Shown in pieces: positions 12,134-25,200 of a stretch of DNA of 64,000 bases; the stretch's first letter is position 1; every line of letters begins with the position of its first letter. The notes under the pieces were generated by a model that saw only the letters and a list, made by a program, of their open reading frames with translations, did no database searches and had not been told where the DNA came from. Source of the stretch: Symsagittifera roscoffensis (taxonomy: Eukaryota; Xenacoelomorpha; Acoela; Convolutidae); NCBI RefSeq assembly GCF_963678635.1, contig NC_087067.1, forward strand, positions 16,317,018 to 16,381,017, written 5' to 3'. The position numbers were made by a program, and so were the translations under genes.

Positions 12134-13210
12134 TTACTGGAGGTTACAGGCTGAACTGCTATCATGGCGTCTCGGGGCCTCTTGTCTCTTTCGTTCGGAC
12201 TCCTGTGATTCGAAAAAAAAATCAAGAATAATAAAATTGGTTAAAGTTTTTAATGCAAACAATCTTGTTATGTGCAGTTTTGGTTAGTAATAGCTTTTCT
12301 CGTTAAAAGTTGTTAGTACTAAACCGACCGGGTTCCTGCTCAAATTTTGCAAAATATGAAATTTTTATTGAAAAACAATGCGTACAATGCTCACACACGA
12401 TTCACTGCTCTCCGAATCTGAACTTGAGTTCGAGGCTCGCTTGGACCTTTTCTTGCTTTTCTTTTTTGACTTCTCCGATTTGTGCTCATGTTGCTGAGGG
12501 TGTTGATTAGTATTCTACAGAAATAAGAGTTTGTTAGTTTTTTTAAGTTTCAGTTCAGATTTAATTGTAAGCAAACGACGCCAATTTAGAGAAGTTCTCG
12601 AAAATAAAAAAAACGAAAGCTCACTGAAACCATTAACGCGAAAGCACACTATGCATATAACTGGAAGTTTTCCTTTCAAAGTCAGTCCTCCTTCCCAGCA
12701 AAAAATATTGTTTGGTTTTATCAATGAAATTGTTAATTTTTTATTTTGAAGCAGAACACAAAAACCAAAAACCATTTTTGGTGAACAATTTCTGTTCGGT
12801 AATCAACTTTTAATTTGGAAAAAATGCATCAAATAACCAATACTCTTGATTAATATATTTTGATGTCATTGAATTGACAAATTCAGTGATAGCAAGAAAA
12901 CTTTCAGTGATAGCCAAAAAAAATCGATCTCTTGTAATATCGTTCCAATTCACAGCAAAACATCCCAGTTAATACAGCACTTGATTACATCTATAGCTCA
13001 ATTAAACGAATATTTTCAAGCAGCCGAATTATTCGCCATAAGCACGCCACGCGGGGTTTTACAAGCACCGTGTTTTACCTCGAGTTTTTGTTCCAGCCCT
13101 CGGGTACTGTTCTCGACCCGACTGACCATACTAGTGATCTCGCGGTGCAATTTTTGGGTCTCCTCGTCCGGACCCTGCTTAGAGGATCCGGCACCCGTCA
13201 TACGGGCAAC
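12134..13210 (-). other. C-terminal exons 24-26 of the kinesin
   Basis: Exon 24 (13210-13079) follows a TTAAG acceptor and is helical with a heptad-like pattern. Exon 25 (12514-12395) is a Lys/Ser-rich tract ([16 protein letters not shown] followed by serine/aspartate/glutamate). Its donor is GTGAGC. Exon 26 (12202-12134) follows a TTCGAATCACAG acceptor and ends CNLQ-stop. Reading through the 12394 donor instead would end after a few residues at TAA, so the spliced form is preferred because phase and composition continue (SESSESC to ESERKRQE). Confidence 0.72.
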
Positions 13211-16200
13211 CTTAAGAGTCATAATCATCGCTTAAAACTCATTTTTTGTACTAAATTAGGAACTAAAGTGAAGTTTAAAAGCCAAATAAAACAAGAAAAA
13301 ATACATGAAAACCTCGACTTAAAACAAATGAAGAGCTAAAAGCCCTAATTGTTGAAAAAGAAATCAATTTAGTTTTTTAAGCATATTTTGCCTTCTTGGC
13401 ATTTTTGCTGCTTTCGGCTGGGCTAAAGACTTCGAATTTGGAGTTTTATAATTGAGTTTAATGACAATTTATGAACACAATTACTTTCTTTTAAAATCAA
13501 GTTGTGAAAACCAGAACAAAAACAGAAACACATTTTAGAATGGAAACCTCGCTTGAAATTTTTCTCATCAATGTTTACCAAAAAAATGTAGCGTTTAAAC
13601 ATCCGATATGCCAAACATCCGAAAAACAGCCTTATTAGGTCAAACATCCGACATTTTCCAAAAAATTGGGCAAAGATGCCATTTCTGCCGTTCGTTTAAC
13701 AGTTGCTATGCTGGTCGATTGAAGGCGGATCGCCGCGGTCGCGCCAATGTGTTGCGAGCTTGCGACAGAGGGTGGGACTCTTTATGAAAATTCGAGCGGG
13801 TTATCGCCGTAAAGTGGCGGCGTGCGTGCAGCGCGCCCACTAGCGACCTTAAACCGAGAGACGGCTAAGTTGGAATCGGATAAATGGATCGGCCTTGTTT
13901 TTTGAAAATCTAACATCATATTATTACACAGTATTATTATGTAAATTTGGATATTTGACCTATAGGATATTTGACCTAGGTTTGGCATATCATTTGTTTG
14001 CACTGGACCCAAAAAATACACAAAACACAGCATTTGAACTATTGAAGGTTTTATTGGTTTTTTGTATTTTAACTTTTAAACAAAAGCCGAAAGTTGGTAT
14101 GTGGTAGTTTTTGGGAAAAATCTATACAGATCATGAAAGGTTTAAAAGTAACAATGAAATTGATAGCCCTTAGTCAAAGATGATTTTAGCCAAATTTAAA
14201 ACCACTTATTTGAACGTTGATCTGATTAACAGGATGGTTTGTAAAATTATATGAAATTGACAAACCAGAAAGTTAGAAATTACGTTTTTTGTAAAGTTTC
14301 AGTTATTTACTGAAAATCGTTTATTAGCTAAAATTAGTAGAAGTATACAATTTACTTCTTTTTCGTGCAGTTCCTATTGAGTCGAATTTATGCTTGAATA
14401 GTTTATGTTTGTATTGCTTATTTTTCTCAGTCGTTATCCAATTGAGTTTTTACACTTTAGTTTGAATCAGAATGACTGACTGAAAGCAATTATTTGTTGC
14501 TCAACACCTTCCTGATTTGATTTAACCAGCCACAAAAAAATATCTTTCTCTGAGAAGATAAGCGTAATTTAAAACGCTCAAATAATTGTCTATTGTTTCT
14601 CCGATTTTCTACAATTCACTTCGATTAGTAGAAGCTGTAAAAACTAACGGAAATTTTAAGTTTCAATTCAATATTTTTTATCTGTTTTATGGGTAATTAT
14701 CTTTTGCTTCTGCCAATAAAAAACTTTCGTTTGGTGCCGCTTGGTGTTTTTTTTTTCATCAAAAATTTTTCTGACGCTGATAGTAGAGCTGCAGCTCCAT
14801 CGACACGCAGAGAATTTTTTGTTTGTTTTTCGAAAAAAATTTTTGTTGATTTTAAAAATAACTAAAATTAGCTGACTTAACAAAAAAAATAACTGACTTA
14901 TAACGTCCTTACTTTAAAAATTTTACGACGTTTAACGAGAAGCAAAAAGGTATTAAAAATTTGGAGATTGAAAACACATCAAACGAGCATAACAAAGATC
15001 TGAAGTGGAAATGCCCAATGAACTTATGCGTTTAAGAATTGCGCTGTTTGAAAAGCAAGAAAAATTTGAACAGCATAATTTGATTTGTATGTATCATTGC
15101 ATTCTGATGGAGTAGACAAGCTTCCATTGTCAGAAAAAAAAACATTTTCTGCCACTTTATTGCGGTACAAAAAATACGGTCGTGGAACATAGAAGTTTTA
15201 GTTTTCAAGCGATAAAATGAACGACCATTTTTTCACGTTTGTGCCGTTTTTTCTATGACTGCTGAAAATTCACTGCTGTTTTTCTATTACTGCTGGTTAA
15301 TATTTTGAGATAAGATGACGAAACTGTTTGTAAGAATATAGCCAGATAAAAAACCATAGAAAAATGATTTTAAAGACGTGGTCGTGCCATTTAATCAGGG
15401 GGCGTCAGAGAGTTGTCCTTAAATCCAATAAAACCCCGTAAACAGCAGGAGTAGTTCGAAACTTTAGACTTATAAGTACTTATAGGAAAACTGGGACTTC
15501 ATATAATCTTCTTCTTTTCACATAGTGAATAACTAAAAATGTTTTATGCTCTCATACAGATATTGACTAAATGCTCAACAAATTGTTCGGTAAAGTTCCA
15601 AAATCGGAGCCAAATTTTTCTGGAGATGAGCAGTTATTTGTATTCTTTTTTAAGCAAGGGAAAACCTATAGGATGGTCTAGCTTAGATCTTTAGCCTTCC
15701 AACGAATCCGTTTATTTCCAAAGTTCTTACGTCTCTGACGTCTCCAAACAACGCCATGAAAACAACTTTTTACGGTTTTTTTATCCCGCTATATTCTGAA
15801 AAGCAGTTTCATGCATCATATGTCAAAATTTCATTCGTGAATTTTTAGCAGTTGTAGAGAAACGGCGCACAAACGTGAAAAAATTTCGTTCAATTTACCG
15901 TTTCAAATCTAAAAGTTGCAATTGCAACTACTATGTACTTTGCCTCGTGATTGTAACACGTTTTCATTCTGTTGCCCACCCGACAAGCCTAATGACAAAA
16001 GGTATAAATCGAGCAACATTTTTTTATATATATTTCTGGCGGTTATAGCTGAATGATGGGCGCAGTAATTATAGAACATATTTAACTTCATCTTAATATC
16101 GATTCTATTTGCAATGCAAAAGGAAACCAATGTGTATTCGCTTGTACTTATGAAAATTTTTGACACATTAAAATTTGATCATGGTTCCATTTTTTAGCGA

Positions 16201-19200
16201 TTCCGCCTAAAAACTATGCGCTCCAAGATGACTCACCAGTGCGATAGCCTTCATCTTCTCCTTGACTGTATGTTCGAGGGTGATGACCCTGGATATCTCC
16301 TCCAATAGAGCTGCATAATTCTCAGGAGTGGGGGGCATCTCCGAATACTTGTCGCACAGTGCCTAAAACGAGAACAGAGTTCACAAAAACCAATCACACC
16401 AATTTGGACCTCCAATAACCATGATAGTGAAGCAGTTTTATTTTAATCTTGCAGCGATTATGTTTATCTTTTAACTGACTCGACATCGTACGTATATTTT
16501 GTAAAATCTTGCATAGATAACCATTGAACACCAAAAAGGGACGTAAGTTTAGTAGCGTTCGCTAATCATGGCTTCCATTGGGTCAATTGCGTTGTAAAAA
16601 TGCAGTCATAACCAAATGTTGACGGGCGATAAAAGATTCGTGATTCGTCTAAATAATGAGCAGAAAATTTTACTGACAGGAGTAGTAAAGAAAGTGCAGT
16701 TGGATTTGTCTCTACATACATTTTACATGTACATCAGATTCTTGCCTTTATTTTGTTTTCGTGTGTCTTTAGCACTTGGTTCTGCTTCTGCGCAATTTTC
16801 AGATCGGACACCATCTTTTTGTCGTCTCCCGACAACACATTCATCAGTGCATTCGTACTCGAAGACAGTCCGTCCATCTTCTGGCCTTCCGCCGCCCTCA
16901 GTTGCTAAACCAAAACAATCGAAAATCCTCAAAACACTTTCAAGAAAGCGACAACTAGCAAAAACACATGCCGGATACCGATTGCAGCCGCATAGCGCGG
17001 AGCAAAGCGGAGCAAGTATCTGTAACTTTCCAATGCCGAGTTTTAAATAAAAAATTTTTTTTTCTTAAACTTTGCGAGCTGTCTATTCTTGTTCCGAACA
17101 CTGAAATTTGACATTAGCTAGGTTCTTTCCGCTTAAAATCAGGTACCACTTATTATCATTAGATTGGGTCGGAAAAAAATCACATTTAAGCCCTTTCACT
17201 TGTGATGCGATCGACGTTTAAAACTTAACAAAAAATTTTTTGCGATGTCAAAAAGACAGATTTGACAATTTTGATTTTTAGTCTAATTTTGTGCGAATAA
17301 AGTGAGCAAGCAGGCTTATAAGAGGCCGATACGTTTTTACTCTGAAAATTTCTTTTTACTCCAGTAACATTAGTTTTGGAAGTTGCTTTCAACGCCTTTT
17401 CTTAACATTTTTCGTTTTGTTTTTCTAACGGATTTTTTTGAACAAAACTGTTGTCGCACTAGCCGAATATACTAAAACTATCGAATATGCCAAATTGCAG
17501 GCTTTCGTTCAGATCCTATCATCACACCACGAACAACCGACACTTTTTGAAAAAAAAAAGAAACCGTTTTTTCTTGAATTTTTTATTATGTTAGTCGGAA
17601 CTGTCTGCGCTACTTGCACAGCAACCGGCTATCGATTTTCCGTGAGGGTTCTTTTTTTAGTCGTCTTGCAGAATCTTCATTAACTTAATTTTTAATAGAT
17701 TTTAAAATTTTTTGAATTGCTTGGAAGAGCTTGAATGATATATCATGTGATCAGATCTGATGTTTATTTGTGATGCTGATTTGTAGTTAAGAAGTGCACA
17801 ACCTCTACCATAGTTCCTTCCCACCCCTGGGAACGGTAGTCAGGGGACGCTCTCTTCAACCCTCTTCCCCCATCCGACCTTCTGGCTACCCCAAGGGTCC
17901 TCTCTTTGGAATTATTTTACGACATCCATTTTTGGTTGACCGACTGTTGAACATTTTAATGACACCTTTGGCGCAAATGTCTACTAATCTTTGGGCGGAT
18001 TATTAGTCGAAAAAAACTATTGCCAGAAATGCCGGAACAAAATATCCTCGCTTGACTAGCAAACATATTATCCATATTAGTTGTCTTCAAACATCAAATT
18101 CGCGACAATTCGTAACAAGGCGTAGACAAGTAAATTCGCTTGCTCTGCTGCGCTTAAATCCGGCACAAGAGAAATACTGATTCGTCACGAAAATTAGTAC
18201 CAATGAACTTACCGATCCTTCGACTGAGAAGGAGAAAACGTTGTCTTTAAACTCCAATTGTTTTTATTTCAACTGACCTTGGTGGTCATGTGTTTCTTGG
18301 ATGGGTCTAGTCTGAGATCCTCCTGCTTGCCGTAGACGAGGAAGATGATGCTGCCATTTTTTAGGTACTCCAGTTCATACTGGCCCAGATTGGGAAACGC
18401 AACCACTCTCTCGAAGTTGAATTTGGGAGTCAATGAAGCTTAAAAGGTAGACACATACTAATTAGCCTAAGAAAAATGAAAATTATCAATCATTTTTGAC
18501 CCGAAAATTTCCGATATGAAAATTTTCTCTTTTTTTAAACATGATTAGAATGAACAAGAATTGTATTAACTGTATTTAACACAGGTGCGAATCCAGGAAT
18601 TTCTCGAGGGGGGCGGGCGGATTTTCCAAAATAAATTGAAATTTTCGTCGAATTTTTTTTAGATCGACCTAACTGATTTTCTGAGCTCTCCCAAATCACT
18701 ATAAAGACCCTAATTTGACAAAATTTTCTGCGCTGCAGGCAAATTTGTAAGAAAAAAAACAGGCCAAAAAGGTGTTTTTATGCACTTTTTGGAAAATTTC
18801 GACCAAAAAACCCACCCTCAAAATAAATGTAGATTGGCGCCGTCCCCCCTTCTAAATCCGCTACCAATTTAACATCCCGTACAGTACAATAAGTCTATTT
18901 ACGGTTCCAAAATTTAATTATTTCTGATCTGGAGGATAGAACTAAGTTTCTTACAGTGAAACACAAAACGTAGGAAACGGTTGCTACGGTTTTGATGTGT
19001 GCAAATTGGTCTTACGTTTGAAGTCTCCCGCCTTCTGGACTGAACTGTCTCCCAACACCTGGTACCTCACTTGAACCCCTTTCGCAAACCTCGCTTTGCT
19101 GATCTCTGCATCTTTTATTAAGATCTAAACAAAAAAAATTAGAAATATTTTAACTAAAAAATAATAATAATTTTTGGCCGTGAAAAAATATTTTTAGATA

Positions 19201-22200
19201 ATGAAAACTTGATTTCAAGGAGTAGCCAAAAAAAGTCTAGTTTTTGCTGCATGCAAACGATGATTGAAATATCTCTTAAATCTTTCCTGAAATAATATCA
19301 TAGTTTACTGAGACAATGGAATAGCATATCTTGATCCACCATTATCTTCAACTCAAATTTTTTATACTCCCCTACGTTTTATAAACTCAATCCGATTCAA
19401 TTAGGAACCAAACCAGCGACAACTCGTCACAATTGTGAAAGCCGACAATTATTTGGAAACAAATTTAATCAAGTTTAATTGCCTTAATAGTAATGTAATT
19501 AAACCACTGCTAAACATTTTGTCAGTGTACCTTGAAAAAGTAAGGCTGGTTCAGAAGCTGTTCAGGTACTTCCACGAAAGCGTCGTTTAGAATCTTCCCA
19601 GTTTGATCACAAGGGTAAATCCCCACATTCACTGATCCTTCCACTTTGCCCTAAATAAAAGAAGTTGGCGAGCTGTCTAAATGACACGAGCGAGAAAAGA
19701 AAACAAACATTTATCGCGCTGTTTGAATCAATGAAGCAAAAAAAAAAATAAAAAACCTATTGAGCTGTCTGAATCAAAGGAGCAAAAAATTTAAAGAACT
19801 ATCCTATTAAAGAGCTGTTTGAATCAATAGAGCATAAAAAGTTGAAAAAAGTTATCGAGCTGTCTGAATCAAAGGAGCAAAAAACACCCAACTTTACCCT
19901 CGATTAATGTTTTTTTTTTAAATCGAGTCAACGTCATGTCACAACTGAAAAAATGCAATAAAGATTAAGAACTACTATTTGTTGTTTACCGGCGAAAGAA
20001 AATTTAGGTCTAAGCCCTGAATTTTTCGACTGCCACTCTAATCGGAATCGAATAATTATTGGCGAAGAATAATTAAAAAACCACAGATTTTGGACAAAAT
20101 CAAATGTCGTGTGCCAAAAACTGAAGCATAGGAGACAATAACGGCCTTATAACTTGCCTCCATTTAATTTGGAAAGTTTATGTAGTGCGGGAAAATTTGC
20201 CACGCAGAAAAAAATTTGCGTTACGTTTTCAGCATCATTAACAAAATTTTCCAAACACGCATAAATTAGAAAAAGCACCAGAGCATAACTGCCAATTTAG
20301 TCATGCTCTGGCGCATTTTCTAATTTATGCTCAGACCTAACTTTCAGACCTCCAGAACTTTCAGACCTCCAGAATTAAAAAAAAATAATCAGGGGAAAAT
20401 ATCTTTTTGCAATTGAACTCAGGAAATTGATATCATCAATTAAGTACAAAAATATTTTAAAAATCTATTATTTTGATTGCCGAAACTTGACTGAATAAAA
20501 TTTAACCACGCCAAGCACAAATATTCCGCGCGTTTTCTTAAATCGCCACAATTCATCGCGCCCTAAGTTTCACGAATTGGCAAAATTTCAGTTGCAAAAA
20601 ATATATATTTTAATTGCCGAAATTTGGTTGTATGAAACAAAACTTAGCCCAGAATAAACATTCCGCACGTTTTCTTAAAGTTGGAACAATACATCGCTCG
20701 TTAATTGTTAACTGACAATTTACAAACCGCGATAACTTTCAATCTATCACAGGTAACATATCGTTTTGAATTTGAGCTCAGGGAATCAATTTATTCAGAT
20801 GGTAAAAGAAACTTTGTTCAAAAGTGGCTAGTTAAAAAATCGAAACTTGTCTGACAAGAAAAAACCACACTGATCTCAAATACCCCATCTTTTCTTCGAA
20901 AGTTGGAGCAATACTATCAATTGAACAGCAAGCTTGCTCGTATCAAGGCACAATCCCGAATGATTTGACTGCTTTTTAAGCTACGGAGTGTTGCTCGTTT
21001 TAACAAAATTGATGAACGTTAACAAAAAACAACTGAAAACCATTTTTAATTTTTTAAATTTATTCAACATAAAAAAATATTATAGCACTCAGGGGCGGAT
21101 CTAGGATTTTCTCGAGGGGGGGCGGATTTTCAAAAAATTTTGTCGACCTTTTTTTTTAGGTTGACTAAATTGATTTTCTGAGCTCTCCTAAAGCACTAAA
21201 AAGACCCTGTTTTGGCCAAAATTTCTGCGTCGCAGGCAAAATTTTGAAAAAACGGGCCAAAAAAGGCATTTTCAGGCACTTTTTGGAAAATTTTAACCAA
21301 AAAATCGCGTTTTTTCGGCGCGCGCTCCCCCCTCAAAATTAGTATAAATTGGCGCCAGAGGCGCCTTTAGAAAAATTTTAGGGTCCGTCAACAAAAATGG
21401 ATATCTCAAAATAGTACAAAGGGGGGGCCCTTTGGGTCGGCAGGGGGACAAATTCCTGAGAAAGGAAAGGGGCGAACCCCCCCCCCCCCTATATCCGCCC
21501 CTGATAGCACTCCTCTTTTCAGTTTAAAACAATTTCTAAGACTGATTAAATATCCTTGACGCATTCAAAACACGAGGTAAGTCGCGCCTTAATAAATCCA
21601 AATATGCCGAATTGTCAACCTTTAAATCCCCATAACTATACAAAGAAGATGACAGATGAATTTTTCATTTAATTTTGAGATCAAGAAAATATTAATCAGC
21701 CCTAAAAAGAAATAAATTGTTAAGCATGTGTTGATTTTGCATGTAGTAACGAGACCCACCCCCTTTTTGTTCAAATCGTTTTTCCAAATTGAATTTCGAA
21801 AGCCACGAATGTTTTAGGCAGTGGGTCTGTAAATTGACTGCTGTTGCCTCACAATTGGTTAATAATTCAGTTTATCTCTCAAAATAAAGAGCTTTAAAAC
21901 CAAGTAACTGCACTCATTTTTTCTTTTAGTTTTTATTTTAACAGGGGGCTGGGGGGTTAGTTGAGTAGTTCAAGAGGTCCAGAGGATCTTTTCGGCTATA
22001 CGGTGCAAAAAAATCCAATTTTTTTTTTGAGATTCTGTTAGTGAAGAAAATCCAGATTTTCTGTCGCTGGAATTAATTTCAGCCAATCAGACCCAATGGC
22101 ATTATGATCCAATATTCAAAACAAAATTAAGATAAGCCTTGAGTTGTATGAAAGACAAAACCCGACTCGGCATGGTGTGTTTTGTACCTTGTAGTCGTAT

Positions 22201-25200
22201 ATGGCGGCCCTTTCATCAGTGTCAACTCTGTAGGCTAGAGGCTGCAAGAAGTAGGTGGCAGTCCCAATCAACACATCCTCAATCGGCTCATAGAACGGGT
22301 CGAACTCCTAGAAACGACATGCAACAAGATTGAAGAGATTAGCAACTTCAGCTAAATAAACTTCGTTAAAATCATTAAGTTTTGGCATGTTTAATAACAT
22401 TTGGCATGAAATTGTCGTATATTTTAGTGCAAAATTGTTCACATGATCCGATATAATTTAAGTATAGTTAAACTCACGATCAGCATAAGTAATTTCAAAA
22501 TATTGCTGGTAAAAGCGTTAACGAAAAGTCAAGAATCGACTGGAAAGTCGCCGTATATTTTCTGCTTTATTTTTTGTTCTTCTGCTTTGTCGTTGTTAAA
22601 ATCTCCACCTTGTCTATGCTGAGTACACTCTGGTCCCCCTCGGAGAAGCGCTGGTAGTGTTCCTCCATGATGAACTTCCTGTTGATGAACTGACTCCTCT
22701 CCCACAGCCACGTGTTCCCATTCAACAGATTGGTCATCTTCACCACCACACTACAGTACACAACAACAAAGAGAACATTAACAAACATAAAAATAGTAAC
22801 AAGTATCGCCGGTTGATGTGCGAGTAGCACAGAATGTTCTGACTACAATCATGAAAAAGAATAGATTTTTCTTTTTTAAATTGTGTCAGTTTTTGCTAAG
22901 TGTTGATGATAAGATCTGTACAAAAGCCTAGAATTTGGCTTTTTCTGTATTCTCAGAAAAATATTCCCAGAAAAGCACTAATACCCATTGTGGCAATTTA
23001 CCTTATTACTGAAATAAAACTTAAGTTTTATGGCTCAAATAAAAGCCTATCACCCTGTTACGAAAGTTTTTAAGGAAATTTTATGATGTCAATCAAATTC
23101 TGACTGGACGGGCTTTAATAAGATATATCAATTAACCCATTCCGATGATTGCTTGTGTTACATGATTGAGGAAGGAAACATTTTAGACTACAATACACCC
23201 GAAAACAAAATTTCTTATACTCCAGTGGTCGGAACAATCATAGTATCAAAAGTCAGATTTCCCATTAAACCACCAAAGTTTCGTGAGGCGACAATTCGTC
23301 GAAAGCGACGATTGATTAAGAGCGACAATTTGCAGCAACTTTAAAAGCCGAGAGTTTGCACGAGGTGTCAATTCGCAGCAGCGACACTAAGCAAAACGAT
23401 TAATTGCATGTGGCGAGTACTACACAATGCAAATCAGGCAAAAAATTTCGCGATGGTTTTGGAGGAGATTAAAGTCTAGCAGGCGATCACAATTTTCAAT
23501 TTAGCACCAGTTTTGAAATAATTAACACATTGAAATAAATTAACAGTAAAGATGAAAGTAATTGAACGTTAGTCGCCTCAAAAACTACTTTGATTTGGTT
23601 TTATTGTGCTTTCAAACAAATCTACAGCTCATACGTGCTATCAAAAAGAACAAAAACAACGTTCGAGCCCCCAAGATTATTTATGTGAAAAACGGTAGGA
23701 TACTTGCATCGAAGCAGTTGTTATCTTGGCTAGGTACACGTCACTTGCCAGAACTGAGTAATTGATTCCATCCCACTCGGTAAAAGACGTTGCTCTGCCT
23801 TTGGAGTTTAGCAAGACCCTGAGGGGAGATAATTTTCTCTTTTGACTCGGAGTCGAACGATAGGGACCGTTTGTTTATATTTGCCACCGGTGAGAAATTA
23901 GAAATTTTGGAGAGCAACTTATTCTGGCACGCAGATGGGACAGTTAAAGCATGTCTAGCTTGTCACTTTATCAAGTTTTTACAATTCATGCTGCGTTTAA
24001 CAATCAAAAAGTTCCACTAGTCTTCTTTTTTCTTCAAAATGATAGTGAAAAGCAATACATTCAGTCCTTCAGATAACTGAAAAAAATGAGTCCACAACTT
24101 GAGCCATCACAGATTGCGGTAGATTTCGAGGATGCTTATATTCATGAGTTTCATAGGGTGTTCAATGAAAAAACTATAAAAGGTTGCTTTTTTTTCACTC
24201 ATGTCAATTGGGGCAAAAAAAAACAGATCGGATTAGCACCTTTTTATCGAGCAGACAAAAACACGCAAGATTCTCAAAACAAGAGGTTTTTGCACGTCTT
24301 TGTTCCTACCCCTGGAAGTGGGGAAGATTTTTGTCACCAGTTGTTAGGTAGTTTTCGTTTTTTTTCTCCGGTGCAGAGCCCCATACCACGTATAATAAAA
24401 AAATGTTTTGAGTGACTTTTGTTATTAAAATTTTTTTAGTCCTGAGCCAACAAAAATTCCAAAAAAAACAAGTTAAATACTATTTGGCTACTCATTAAGC
24501 TATTACACTCACACCAAAAACTAATATTTAAAGCGTAAACAACCTAAGTTTTTTTCGAGGCGTAAAACTTTTGAAGTTTCACTTAACGCTTTCTTGGCAA
24601 CAAAAAGTTTTTTAAAAACTTTTTTATAAAGAAAGTTGCAAACAAACTGAAACGTTTTTGATTTTTTTTTTGGCTTTTGGCTTTCGTTTGCGTTTTCCGA
24701 GGAGTTTTGTAAGCAAATGCGGCTAATTTAAAATCCATCTTTATGTTTCTTTCGTCAGACGACGCACAAAAACACAAATTGAAAACAACTAGAAGGAAAA
24801 ACTTTCGTGGTCGAAACTTTTTGTGTTACTTGCACAGCATCCTACTGCTCTTTTTCTTATGTTTACGTTAATCAAACAAAATTTTTATTTTCATTCAATC
24901 AATATTGTCCGCGAACGGTTTCAACAACAGTTCCAACAAAGTATATTAAAAGTGTTGCATTACTTACATTCCTTGGGGATAGTTGGCACCAGAACTCTTA
25001 TCACTGAAACAAATTAATGGACTTTTTAAAATCGAAATAGATCTTAAATTGAAATAATCAGTCTGTCAAACAAAATTGGCATCATTACCAGGTGAGGATC
25101 TAGGATTTTCTTGAGGGGCGGGGTGGTGAGGATTTTTGAAAAAAACTTGAAAATTTTGTCGACCTTTTTTTTGAGGTTGACCAAGTTGATTCTTGCAAGC

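Noticed and set aside
16616-17050. 144-codon plus-strand ORF
   Set aside because: Antisense of kinesin exon 22; no motif of its own.
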